Assembly: GCA_030737835.1 (NCBI GenBank)
Contig: JAUJYN010000017.1
Location: forward strand, 744,001-808,000
From: Acorus gramineus
Taxonomy: Eukaryota; Streptophyta; Magnoliopsida; Acorales; Acoraceae
Reading direction: 5' to 3'
Length of the DNA: 64,000 nucleotides
The position numbers were made by a program, and so were the translations under genes. The notes under the pieces were generated by a model. That model was not told where the DNA came from. It worked only from the letters and a program-made list of their open reading frames with translations, and searched no databases. This document shows, one piece after another, positions 22,862-34,816 of this stretch; position 1 is the stretch's first letter, and each line of letters opens with the position of its first letter.

Positions 22862-23130
22862 CCAGTGGGTCGCTACCGCCAACCCACTACACCCTCACCC
22901 TCACCCCTCAATAGGTGACAAAGGATGTTGGGACTTCACGAACCAGTGGGTCGCTATCGCCAACCCACTACACCCTCACCCTCACCCTCACCCCTCAATA
23001 GGTGACATAGGATATTAGGACTGACTAGGCTGATAATCATCCTCACACAAACCCAGTGGGTCGCCACATCGCCGGCCCACCACACCCTCACCCTCACCCC
23101 TCAATAGGTGACATAGGCTCTTGGGACTGA
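22862..23130 (-). repeat. Three tandem GGGTGA/dyad units
   Basis: Units start at about 22862, 22943 and 23053. Each holds a CAGTGGGTCG...CGACCCAC-type dyad (arms partly diverged), two to three CCCTCA repeats and CTCAATAGGTGACA. On the minus strand the G-runs can form a G-quadruplex. Other LTRs carry one, two or three units. Confidence 0.8.
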
Positions 23131-25059
23131 CTAGGCTGTTGGTCACCCTTGGTCCACCGATAGTCTCTCCCCACTCCGTAGGCCGTTTGGCCACTCCCAC
23201 ATTCAGCACAGTCCGTCTACCAAATCAGGAGGTGCCTACTGATGGGAGCCCCTGCACGGGACAGCCTTTCCAACGCCGGGGTAGTCTCTACACGGATCCA
23301 ACGAAGGGAACAGAATAGCCTATCCATCGCATATGATCCACTCGGATCCGCAGACAACACATCCTAACAACTCTGATGTCATGAATTCTTCAGAATTCCT
23401 CCAGGGCGCATAACCAAGATGCGGGGAACATGCATAATAACCATTTAACAAGGGATAACATATTAATTATTAACAAGGGTTATAATATTATTGGGACAAG
23501 AAACCTTGGGAGGGCAGCATGAGGTCCCGATACAGGACATCCCGACAACCAAATAAGGAACACGGAGCACCCTAACCCGGGTCTCAATGTTGACCTCGCA
23601 AGGCCCCTCCCTATAATATTATACAAGGAATGCTAACATTTAATTTAATAATCAAATTAATAGGACGCATGCATAGGCTGAGGCTTCCTAACATGGGAAA
23701 CAGGGTGCATGGCTCTTACACATATCCTAAGGGTGCAAGTCCCTAACATACAAGTCTAGGGTAGCATGCATACTACATTTTAATCATGAATCTCATGGAT
23801 TATACATTACAATAGTTAATATAAGTCCATGGTGCCCCAGGGGAGGACGGTACACGCCCAAGTGCGTATAGCGCCTCCCTACTGGGTTGGATTGTCCCAC
23901 TCACCGGTAACCGGGTCGTCGCGCGACCGTTCGTCAAGATCTGCAAGACAAGGTAACCAACTAGGTGAGTAAAATACATAAATACCACAAAAATACTCTA
24001 AAAATACCCAACACTCGGGCAAACGTACATACGGCCCGTACGCACGCTAGCCCGAGCACCCCGACTCACTCCCGCACCCTCGGCAACCACCCGCACGGCC
24101 ACCCGCCCCCGGATGCACCGCCGCGCCTCAGCCTGCGCACCTAGGCGCACCGCCGGGCCCCTGCCCGCACGCCTGGACATGCTGCCGAGCCACCCGGGTG
24201 CACCGCGCGACCCCCGCGCCCCATCGCAGCAGCCCGCACGCACACCCACGCCCCGCGCTGGCCCGCGCGCACACCACACGTGTTATATATGTGTCACTTT
24301 TAGCCTGCTGGTAACCGTTAGAGCGTCCTGGCAGTTTTAAAAATTTTTTGGGTTTTCGATCGGAACCGCTTATTTTTGGACTGTTAGCTATCGTCCTGAG
24401 TTAGAGGACTCCGATTGGAAATCTAACTGCATATTTGGTGTCCTGGTGCCATTTTAGACCTCTCATGAAAATTTCATCGAATTCTGGCATCGTTTGCAAA
24501 AATTTCACAGTTCCGGGGCGTATCCGGGTTTTTAAGTCGCGCTCTACTTAAAAGGAATCAAAAAATATCTTTGCACTGTTCATTGTCTTCCTCGTCGAGA
24601 TCTCTCTCTCTCCCCTCTCCGTTTTTCTTCCTTTCAAGCCCCCTAGACCCCTCAAAATCAAAAACCTAAAGCACGGGAAGTGTAGATCGGGTCCCGATCT
24701 ACGCTCCGGTGTCTTCAAATCCGAATTCCGACGATCCTAGCCTCCCCGACCTCCCCTCTCTCTCCTCTGTTTCGAGCCAAATCGAGGGCCGTGATAGATC
24801 GGGGCGTGAGAAGGCTTTTGGGAAGGGTTTCGGCGCGTGGAGATCCACCGGACGCCTCTTCCTCCCCTCGGTATGCCTTCTTTCCCTCTTTTTCTTGCAT
24901 AGATGTATGCTAGGAGGGTGGATCTGTGTATGAGGGGTGGTTGGCGGCTGTGGATAGCCTTCGGGGGGCGGTGGAGGTGGTCGGAGGTCGGTGGGTGGTG
25001 GTTTGGGTGGTCTCGGGCAGCAGGGGGTGGTCTCGGGCTAGTGGGGGGTGTTCTCGGGC

Positions 25060-25800
25060 AGCAGGCAGAGCAGCAGCGGCGCGCAGGCTGGGCGCGCGCG
25101 GTCATGCGCGCGTGCGTGCGCGGGCGCGCGTGCGCGCGGCGTGCAAGATGGCGCGCGCGGGAGGCGTGCTGTGCTGGTCGTGCAGGCGTGCTGTGCCGGT
25201 CGTGCAGGCGTGCTGGGGGCCTCAGGCAGCGGGCAGCGAGCGCGAGGAGCTGGTGCGCGAGGTGCTGGGCGGGCTGGTGCGCGTGGAGCTGGTCGCGCAG
25301 GTGGCTGAGGCAGCGGTGGTGCGTGCGCGAGGTGGTAGCCAAGCGCGGGGTGCGCGCGGAGGCGCGGCGAGGCCGTGGTGGTGCGCGCGGAGGGTGCGGT
25401 GAGGCCGTGGTGGTGCGCGCGGGGCGCGGCGAGGCCGTGGTGGTGCGCGCGAGGCGCGGCGGAGCGGCGGAGGTGCGCGCGGGGTGCGCGCGGGGCGAGG
25501 AGGCGCGCGCGAGGCGTGCGCGGGGCGCGGCAAGGCAGGGATGGTGTGCGCGGGGGCGAGGCGCCGCGCGCGGGGGCGTGCGGGGTGCTCGCGGGCCAGC
25601 GCACGGTGTGCGGGGCGCGTGCGGGCTGCCGCGGCTGGGCTCGGTGGACGCGCGGAGCCCCGGGCGGTGCGCGGAGTGCGCGGGCTGAGGCGCGGCGGCG
25701 CGTCCGGGCGGTCGGGTGGCCGTGCGGGTGGTGGCCGGCCGTGCGGGTGGTTGTCGGAGTGCTCGGGCTAGCGTGCGTGCGGGTCGTATGCACGTTTGCC
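25060..25800. repeat. GC/CpG-rich low-complexity block
   Basis: About 740 bp dominated by GCGCGC, GTGCGCG and GGCGCGGCGAGG-type units. It is in the intron of the solo LTR, on the strand opposite to 9720-10320. It has no believable coding content despite open frames in several phases. Confidence 0.8.
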
Positions 25801-25803
25801 CGA
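25761..25803 (+). promoter_or_regulatory. 43-nt hairpin upstream of the LTR acceptor
   Basis: Closing arms CTCGGGC (25761-25767) and GCCCGAG (25797-25803), with an inner complementary pair (GCGTGCG.../...CGTATGCACG). It has the same length and place in five other LTRs, with a covarying pair in the closing stem. Confidence 0.7.
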
Positions 25804-28800
25804 GTGTTGGGAGTTTAATTGTGGCTTTATGTATTTTGTAGTATTTGTGGATTTTAACTCACCATTGAATGTCTATCTTGCAGATCTAGACGGGCGGTCG
25901 CGCGACGACCCCGATTCTGGTGAGTGGGACAATCCAACCCAGTAGAGAGGTGTTATACGCACTTGGGCGTATACCGACCTCTCCTGGGGCGACATGGATA
26001 AATATTACCTGCAATAATATGTAATCCATGCTTGTGTGAATTATGTGTAGAATGCATGCTACCCTAGTCCTTGCATGTTAGGGACTTGCACCCTTAGGAT
26101 ATGCGTATGAGCCATGCAGCATGTCCCCTGGTTTTCATGCTAGGAAACCCCGGCCTATGCATGCGTCCTACTAGTTTATTTATTAAATTGAATGCTGGTA
26201 TCTGTTAGATCGCATGCCTTAGGATAATATTATAGGGAGGAGCCTTGCGAGGTCAACGCTGAGACCCGTGTTAGGGTACTCCGTGTTCCTTGTTTGGTTG
26301 TCGGGATGTCCTGTATCGGGACCTCGGGCTGCCCTCCCAAGGTTCTAGTCCCAATAATATTATATGTAATGATTGTATGATTGGTATAATTATTAGCATA
26401 GTTGGTAGATATTATAGGGGAGGGGCCTTGCAAGGACAGCGGTGAGACCCGGGTTAGGGTACTCCGTGTTCCTTGTTTGGTTGTCGGGGTATCCTATAAC
26501 GGGAACTCACGCCGCCCTTCCGAGTTTCTTTCCCCCAATGATATTCCAGCCTTGCTGATTTTTGTACATGTTCCCGCATCTTGATGATGCACCTGGTTGA
26601 ATTCAGAGGAATTCATGACATTTGAGTTGTGATGATATGTAGTCGGCGGATCCGAGTGGATCATATGCGTATGGATAGGCTGTTCTGTTCCCTGCGTTGA
26701 ATTCGGTAGAGGCTACCCTCAGCGTTAGACAGGGCCTTCCTGACAGAGGGCTCCCATCAGTAGGCACCTCCTGATTTGGTGATGGACTGTGCCGAATGTG
26801 GGAGTAGACCAGGCGGCCTACGGAGTGGAGGGAGAGACTATCGGTGGACCAAGGGTGACCAACAGCCTAATCAGTCCCAAAATCCTATGTCACCCATTGA
26901 TGGGTGAGGGTGAGGGTGTAGTGGGTTGGCGATGATCGACCCGCTGGATTTGTGAATAGATGATTATCAGTCCCAAGAGCCTATGTCACCCATGGATGGG
27001 TGAGGGTGAGGGTGTGGTGGTTCGGCGAAGTACGAACCACTGGATTATGTTGTTATGTATAATGGCTGGATAAAACAATGGAATATTGTGGTAAATATTG
27101 TCTGTGTTGCATGGGTTGTGCTGTTCACTGAGCGTGTGGCTCACCCCTCGCACATGTTTTTCCCCAGTGGTCACTGAGCCTGAGCTAGAGCCGGAGCAGC
27201 AGTTGGAGCTTTCCGAGGGATTTCTTCAGTAGCGGAGCAGCGCCACGTTCCGCGAGTGCCAGAGGTTATCAGCATCCCTTCTTGACAGTATGTATTTGAT
27301 TTCCGTGCTTGGCACGTGTTTGTATATGTTCAGTTGTATATTTGTGTATATTGGCTCTCACAGGACAGATGATTGAGTATCGAGTCTGTAGAATGTTTAT
27401 TCACAGATTCAGTCTTTTGCTTCCGCATTTGGTGTATATATCATGTCAGTCCCTTTTGTTGCATGTGTGTCATTCTAGTTGTCTGTGTATGATATATATT
27501 ATTGACCTCCTGTGTAGATTCTGATATTATATATACACTTGCCGCGTCCCTGGGTTGGCCGCCCTGGGGCGTGACAACACGCCCCGCGCCCAGCGCCTCG
27601 TCCCGCGCGCACCTCTGCTGCCCTCGCCTCGCTCCGCGCGCACCCCGCGCGCACCACCGGCTCGCACCATCCCCTCGACCAGCCCCGCACCGGTGCACCC
27701 GCGCGCACTGCGCCCCAGCGCAGCGCCCCGCCCGCTCGCACCCACTGCTCACCTCTCCGCGCGCACGCCTGCGCCTCTACCCAGCGCCCCGAGCGCATGC
27801 CCCTGCACGGTGCACAGCGCCCCAGCGCCCAGCGCCCAGCACCCTCGCCCAGCACACCCAGCACCACAGCATCCGCGACCCAGCGCCCAGCACCCAGCAC
27901 CCGGGACCCTCACCCAGCGCCCATGCGCACGCTCGGCAACACGCGCCCAGCGTGCCTGGCAGCACGCGCCCAGCGCGCCTGCCAGCCTGCCCGAGCTGCT
28001 TGCCCGCACTGCCTGCCTGCGCGCATCGACGAGTGGCCCGAGTACCGCTCGCCTGCTGCCCGAGCACTGCCCGCCTACCCAGCGCGCCCAGCACGCACCC
28101 TGCACTACCCGCGCGCACGCGCTCGCGCGCCCGGCCACCTGATGCGCTGCCTGCTGCGCCCGCTGCCATCCTGCCCGGGACAGACCACCAACCTGTCCGA
28201 GCACCTCTACCACCAACCACCGGCCACCAATGGCCTCCGACCGCCTCCCAACCAGCACCAACAGCCACCCACAGCCGCCAACCACCACCCAACCTCAAAA
28301 CCACCCTCCTATCAATCATCTAAGCCAAAAAGAAGGAAAGAGAGCATACCAAGGGAAGGAAGGGAAGTTCGGTTGCTCTCCGCGCACCGAAACGCCTCTC
28401 CAAGGGTCTCCACCACCAAGACCCCTTCCCACCTCCGAAAGGGCTCAGATCTGAGGAGAAGAGAGGGCGGGAGAAAGGGCAAGACTCGCTGGAATTCGAT
28501 TCCGAAAACACCGGGGTGTAGATCGGGACCGGATCTATCCTTTCTATGATTTGAGTTTTAGGCTTCAAGCACCCTAGGTGGCTCAAAAGCTTGAAAAAGA
28601 GAGAGGGGGAGAGAGAAAATGTGTTGGAGAAGATAATGAATAGTGCTAGGCAACTTTTGCTACCCACTTAAATAAGTCAAACCTCATTTAGATTAGGCTA
28701 AGCTAGGTTAATTAGGGTTTAAGCTAGCTTAGGGAGGCTAAAGTGTGGTTTGACCCTAGTCAACCCAACCACACTAAAATCCAAAATCATTTGACCAAGT

Positions 28801-29102
28801 CAAGGGTCCACATTGACCAAGTTAAAGTCTCCCAATGACTTCTCGCTCGGTCAAAACCCGGATACGCCTCGGAACTGCGAAATTCTGAAACGTACCGGAA
28901 TTCGATGAAATTTTCGTGACCGGCTTGGAATGGCACCAGGACACATAATATGCAGTTAGATTTTCAATCGGAGCCCTCTATCTCAGGGCGATAGCTAACA
29001 ACCTAAAATTTTAGCGAATCCGATCGAAAAACGAAAAAAACTGAAAAACTGCCAGAATGGTCCAACGGTTACGAGAGGGTTAAAAGTGACACATATATAA
29101 CA

Positions 29103-29390
29103 ATGAAGACCCTAACTCCTGATACTTCCATATTATCAAACAAGACACATGCAAACAACTCCTTGACACACAACCGAGCAAAACTGCCAAACCTACTGCA
29201 ACCAGCCCTACTATTTGATCTCCACGGCACAAAATACACATCCCAAAATTATGAAATAAGGCATACACACATTCTCTGCTATGCTGGGATCATAATCCAT
29301 GAAGACATTAGAACCTAATGTTTCCTCTACAAGCCCGAAATAAATTATTTCCAGAAGCAGGTCAATTCCTATGCGAATCTGGACAGTCCA
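29103..29390 (-). mobile_element. LTR intron fragment (type D)
   Basis: The AT-rich sequence beginning ATGAAGACCCTAACTCC matches 31944-32230 closely, there lying in the putative intron of another LTR. It ends at GGACAGTCCA where an LTR starts. No coding content was seen. Confidence 0.7.
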
Positions 29391-29601
29391 TGTCACGCCC
29401 CAGAGCAGCCGTCCCCGAGACGTGGCAATATATATAGTATCAGCTATCAAGTACAAGTGGTCAACAATGACTCCAATAAAAAATACACAAGCTGGCAAAG
29501 CAATGATAACTCATAACTCAACTGAAAAGGCGGAAGCATAAAATATCAATAAGTCTGTAAACCAAAAATATCATTACAGACTTGAAATATACAATCAATG
29601 T
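29391..29601 (-). mobile_element. LTR 3'-terminal fragment (211 bp)
   Basis: TGTCACGCCCCAGAGCAGCC to ATACAATCAATGT. It is the first 211 bp (sense 3' end) of an LTR, cut by the start of another LTR of the same type at 29602. Confidence 0.75.
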
Positions 29602-32476
29602 TGTCATGCCCCAGGGCGGCCATCCCCGAGACGTGGCAATAATGAAGTATCAGCTATCAATACCTGAGGTCAACAAAGACTCTAACAACAACACACAAGG
29701 TGGCAAAGCAAAGATAAATGATAACTGACTGAAAAGCGGAAGCATAAGATATCAACAATGTCTGTAAACCAAAAACATTATTATAGACTCGAATACACAA
29801 TCACTGTCCTGTGAGAGCCAAGTCTAGTCCAAATAAAATACAACCTGTGCCACATGCACGATTTACAATACATAATATGACTCTAGGACTGCTGACAGCC
29901 TCGCACTCGCCACCCGTCGGAAGAACGCTCCACGCCCATAAGACCACGCCACAAGGAAGCTCTAGCTCCACGCCCAACACTGCCCCTGAAAAGAAATAGT
30001 ATGCGAGGGGTGAGCTACAAGCTCAGTGAGTGGCTAGAAGCCAATCTCCATTACAACAGTTCAATGTTAAGGCAATTTCCTTTCATGGAAAACATGGGTA
30101 GAAACCCAATGGATAACAAGGTCACGCGGCGGTGCGACCAACCTCACCCTCACCCTCACTCCCGGAGGAAGACTCTTGGGACTTTTGGGGGGAGACCATA
30201 CCGTTGGTCGAAGAGACACGGAATTACTGGTTCACACAACACTACTGGATCATCTATATCGCGATAACTGCCCAATGATGTCTCTGAACATCGATACGTA
30301 ACCGGACCCAACAACTATGGGAACGGACGAAAAACTAATGAGTCACGTGGCGACGTGACTTCACTTCATCCTCACCCTCACCCCTAAGGGTGACACAGGA
30401 CTGTTGGAAGAAAACCTTTTGTTCTACACCCTTCGTCATCCGGTAGCCCTCTCCCGAGTAGCCTCTACCTGGTATACTCCCATGATCAGTACATCTGCCG
30501 AACGCATCGGTAGTATCTATAGGTGGGAGCCCTCTATCAGGATAGCTTTAACGTCAGGTAGCTTCAACACGGATCCGAAGAAGGGGAGAACAATTCCACG
30601 CTTGCAAAATCATCCGGTAGCCCTCTCCTGCGTAGCCTCTACCTATCGGCCTTCCACGGTCAGTACATCAGCCAGATTCTTACCGCGATACGCATCAGTA
30701 GCACGTACAAGTGGTGGCACCCAAACAGGACAGCTTCGACGTTGGGGTGTTCGACGCACGACGATGTCGGGAGGAAGCACCCCACGTTCGCAAAGCAAAC
30801 CCTATGGGAAAGTCAACTATGCTTGATAATCACATATCGATGATAATGAATACTCTTGGACTCCCACATGAGTGCATCGCTCAGACACAAGGGGTTACCT
30901 CTGCTCTCACGCAGAAATAAGCCAAAGGCATAAAACCCAACAGGCGGTTCATATACGCACCTAGCATGGGTAGGCCTAGCTTAATGCCAACTCTATCGGC
31001 TTAACAAAACCGATAAGATAATGAATTCTCCTGAATTCCAAACGAGTGCATCGCTCGGATGCACGGAGGCGATTACATCGCTAGCGCTCTAACTAATAAG
31101 GTACAACCCGACAACGGGTCATACCCACACCTATTTCAGATAGGCCTAATCAGTTTTAACATGCGCATATATATATCCAGGAGAATTATATCTTAGTTAT
31201 GTACATGAACTACATGCACGATAACCTATCAAATAATTATAGGGATACTCCCTAACATGGATTTACATCATAAACAATAAATCATACAACATGCATACAT
31301 GGCCATTAATCACATAAGCACACAAGGCATAACTTAAGCATGCGTTGGATATCACCCCTTAATAGGTGCATGCCAATATTCCAAACGAACCCGAGTCGAG
31401 TAGAAAATCGCCTCTACTTACTCAGTTCGTGCAGAGGGAGAGGGCGAGAGAGAGATCATCATCTCTTGAAGTTGGTCATAGCTTTGCCCCATTAGCATGG
31501 GCGCAACAACTACACCATGCCCTCGAGTCTTATCGCAAGGGAATATTAGGCATGTGCCCGTTATTAACCCAGACTTAATCATGCTGGATATTCCAATTAA
31601 TATGGTGGGAGTAGTATTACAATACTACCTAAGGCATGCCATATTCTATACATCCATACACGGATACAATACATGCAATATAAGCCTAGCATGCAAGATA
31701 TCTAACATATTATAGTTTAAGCATGGCCATACTACTTATCTACACAAGTAGTATAGCTAGGGTGCCCCATTGATGCGCGACGCACGACTACGCGCGTCGA
31801 GCGCATCTCGAGGGGGGGGGATTGGATCAAACCACTCACAGATACCCGGATCGTCGCGCGTCCGGTCTACGAGATCTGCAAAACACAACCAATGATCCAC
31901 AATTAAAATATGGAACCTCCTATCACACATATAAGCCTACTTCATGAAGACCCTAACCCCTGATACTTCCATATTATCACCCAAGACACATGCAAACAAC
32001 TCCTTGACACTCAACCAAGCAAAATTGCCAAACCTGCTGCAACCAGCCCTACTAATTGATCTCCACAGCACCCAATACACTTCCAAAAATTATGAAATAA
32101 AACATGCACATTCTCTGATATGCTGGGATCATAATCCATGAAGACATTAGAACCTAATTTTGCCTCTACAAGCCCGAAATAAATTATTTCCAAAAGCAGG
32201 TCAATTCCTACACGAATCTGGACAGGCCATGCAAAACAGGTTCTAACTTACACCATAGATATCATAATGACCCCAAATTTCATATATAACAACTAGACAC
32301 ATAGATGATCATATCATATGAAGACATAATCCTAGAAATGTGCCTCTAAATACTAGATTCACTGAGATCTTTAAAATACAGAGTGCTGCCTTACCAAACA
32401 GGGGGAGGGAAATGGGGAGATGCGGGGTTCTCGACACACCCGCGACCACCTCAACCACCACCACCACTACATCCAC
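29602..32476 (-). mobile_element. LTR, minus orientation, type B with AT-rich intron
   Basis: It begins TGTCATGCCCCAGGGCGGCC. It carries the TGAGC hairpin (30011-30025), one GGGTGA unit (about 30145-30160), an acceptor (TTTTGCAG|ATC, 31876) and a donor (TTTG|GTAAGG, 32394). The intron (519 bp) is AT-rich with no GC block, unlike its relatives. It breaks at CATCCAC (32476). Its probable continuation is 48540-49179. Confidence 0.75.
31876..32394 (-). other. Putative LTR leader intron lacking the GC block (519 bp)
   Basis: Donor and acceptor are in the conserved places, but the interior is AT-rich type D sequence shared with 29103-29390. The splice-like sites are kept although the intron body is replaced. 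Confidence 0.45.
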
Positions 32477-32964
32477 TGTTGAGTCTGTGTCATTTGGAGC
32501 GCTCTGTTTGAAGTTTTGGGTACATAATTTTTTTTCTAAGTTATGTATTCCCAATTTGGTATTTGGATTTGATTTTGTTAAACTCCAAGATGAAGAGTTT
32601 TAATTATGATTTTATTATGAGATGTCCAGTTTTGAGTTAGCTTTCGTACAGAAGTGGAATTAGACCAGCACATTTTTCTCTCCTTCTCTTTTCATTTAAC
32701 CCCCCCCCCCCCCCCCCAAGTGTTTGATGAAAGTCCCCAATGAGAAGGGGAAGGTGGAGGAGGAAGTGGAGGTGGGTTGTGTTGTTGCTTGTTTCTTCCC
32801 TTCTCTCAAGCTCCCCTTGCATGGATCCCCCCCCCCCCTTGATTTTTGGCTGAAGAGGAGGCTGAGGAGAGGCTGGGGAGGTGATGGTAGTGGTGGTGGC
32901 GGTTGAGGTGGTCGCGGGTGCGTCGAGGGCCCCCGAACCTCCCCCTTTCGTTCCCCCTCCAAAG

Positions 32965-33753
32965 GTGAGCCCCTCCCCTTCTTTTCTTGATTTTTAGGGC
33001 TTAGGGTTGGTTGGGGGAGGCCATGCTTGCTAGGTAGTTGGGTTTGGGTGTGTATGAGGGGTTGGGATGGGTGAAAAAGTGGTTATGAGGGCTTGGGCGC
33101 GCGCTGGGCGCAGTCTGCGCGCGTGCGCGCTCGCAGGCGGGCGCAAGCAGTGGCGCGCGGGCGCAATCTGGCACGCAGTCGCACGTGGGTGCGCGTGGGT
33201 GCAGGCGCGAGCGGGGGTGCGCGCAGGTGCGCGCGGGTGCAGGCGCGAGCGGGGGTGCGAGCGGGAGTGCGCGCGGACGCGGGCGAGCGTGCGCGCGAGC
33301 GTGCGCGCGCGCGGGCAGGGCACCTGGGCAGTGCGACTGGGTGCGGGGCAGGGCGCCTGGGCATGCGCCTGGGCGCGGATCTGGGGACCAGTTCATGCGC
33401 GTGCTGGGGAGTGCACGCAGTGCGCGCGAGGGCACGCTGGGCTGGACGCTCGGTGCGCGCGGGCTCGCGCGAGCGTGCGCGTGCGTGCGGCAGTGCGTCA
33501 GGGCGCGCGGCAGTGCGTCGGGGCGCGCGGCAGTGCGCCGATGGTGCCGGGGTATGTGCGCGCGTGCGCATTCGTGCGTGCGCGTGCGGGTGGCCGTCCG
33601 TATGGCTGCTCGGGGGTTCGGGATTGAGTTGGGGTGCTCGGGCTCGCGTGCGTACGGGCCGTATGTACGTTTGTCCGAGTGTTGTGTATTTTAATGTATT
33701 TTTGGATCTAGTTGTGTATTTTACTCACCGAGTTTGATTACCCTGCCTTGCAG
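32965..33753 (+). other. Putative LTR leader intron (789 bp)
   Basis: Donor AAAG|GTGAGC, acceptor CCTTGCAG|ATC. The 43-nt hairpin (33637-33679) ends 74 nt before the acceptor. Its closing stem here is CTCGGGC with GTCCGAG, leaving one G.U pair. Confidence 0.5.
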
Positions 33754-34584
33754 ATCTGGACAGACGGTCATGCGACGACCCGGTTAAGAGTGAGTGGGAC
33801 AACCCAACCCAGTTGGGAGGCGCTATATGCATTTGGGCGTATACCGTCCTCCCCTGGGGCACCATGGATTTATATTAACTTGTTGTAATGTGTAATCCAT
33901 GCAAGCATGATAAAAATGTAGTATGCATGCTACCCTAGACTTTGTATGTTAGGGACTTGCACCCTTAGGATATGTGTAAGAGCCATGCATCCTGTCACCC
34001 TGTTCTCATGCTAGGAAGCCTCGGCCTATGCATGCGTCCTACTAGTTTAATTTATATAATTGATTGCTAGCATGCCTTGTATAATATTATAGGGAGGGGC
34101 CTTACGAGGTCAACATTGAGACCCGGGCTAGGGTACTCCGTGTTCCTTGTTTGGTTGTCGGGATGTCTTGTATCGGGACCTCATGCTGCCCTCCCAAGGT
34201 TTCTTGTCCCAATAATATTATAACTCTTGTTAATAATTATTATTATAACTCTTGTTGATAACTATTATTATATATGTTCCCCGCATCTTGGTTATGCGCC
34301 CTGGAGGGAATTCTGAAGAATTCATGGCAATAGAGTTGTTATGATGTGTTGTCTGCGGATCCGAGTGGATCATATGCGATGGATAGGCTGTTCTGTTCCC
34401 TTCGTTGGATCCGTGTAGAGACTACCCCGGCGTTGGAAAGGCTGTCCCGTGCAGGGGCTCCCATCAGTAGGCACCTCCTGATTTGGGATGGACTGTGCTG
34501 AATGTGGGGGTGGCCAAACGGCCTACGGAGTGGGGAGAGACTATCGGTGGACCAAGGGTGACCATCAGCCTAGTCAGTCCCAAT

Positions 34585-34816
34585 ATCCTATGTCACCATA
34601 ATGAGGGGTGAGGGTGAGGGTGCGGTGGGTTGTCGATGTAGGGACGCACTGGTTTGTAAGTCCCAATATCCTATGTCACCTATTGAGGGGTGAGGTTGAG
34701 GGTGTAGTGGGTTGGCGATAGCGACCCACTAGTTTGTATAGTAAGTCCCAATATCTTTTCTCACCTATTGAGGGGTGAGGGTGAGGGTGTGGTGGGTCGG
34801 CGATGTAGCGACCCAC
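34585..34816 (+). repeat. Three tandem GGGTGA/dyad units
   Basis: Each unit of about 75-80 bp reads YCCTATGTCACC..., then GAGGGGTGAGGGTGAGGGTG, then a dyad. The clearest dyad is 34792-34816, with 8-bp arms GTGGGTCG and CGACCCAC. The four G-runs meet the usual G-quadruplex pattern. Confidence 0.8.

Larger units (their letters stand above)
24871..25883 (+). other. Putative LTR leader intron (1013 bp)
   Basis: Donor CCCTCG|GTATGC and acceptor CTATCTTGCAG|ATC. It contains the largest GC block of the window (25060-25800, rich in GTGCGCGCG). The 43-nt hairpin ends 80 nt before the acceptor. Confidence 0.5.
24281..27576 (+). mobile_element. Solo LTR (3296 bp), plus orientation, with ACACG duplications
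   Basis: It starts TGTTATATATGTGTCAC and ends GCCCTGGGGCGTGACA. Exact 5-bp duplications ACACG lie at 24276-24280 and 27577-27581, and no internal sequence remains. It therefore arose by recombination between the two LTRs of one insertion. In sense order it carries the palindrome 24680-24704, donor 24871, GC block 25060-25800, hairpin 25761-25803, acceptor 25883, two GGGTGA units (26880-27050) and the TGAGC hairpin 27129-27143. Confidence 0.92.
22327..29102 (-). mobile_element. LTR (about 3.47 kb without the insert) split by a solo LTR
   Basis: The left end TATCACGCCCC (usual TGTCACG with G to A) and the right end ACACATATATAACA at 29102 are both present. The body is interrupted at 24280/27582 by the 24281-27576 solo LTR. 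It carries three GGGTGA/dyad units (22862-23130), the TGAGC hairpin (22744-22758), acceptor 23941, hairpin 24014-24056, GC block halves 24005-24280 and 27577-28200, donor 28349 and a decayed palindrome (28516-28540). The outer flanks GAGAG and ATGAA do not match, as expected for recombination between two elements. Confidence 0.78.

Noticed and set aside
22862-23130. Regularly spaced repeats that could suggest a CRISPR-like array.
   Set aside because: Plant nuclear LTR context; the units are tandem GGGTGA/dyad repeats whose spacers are homologous to each other, with no cas genes.
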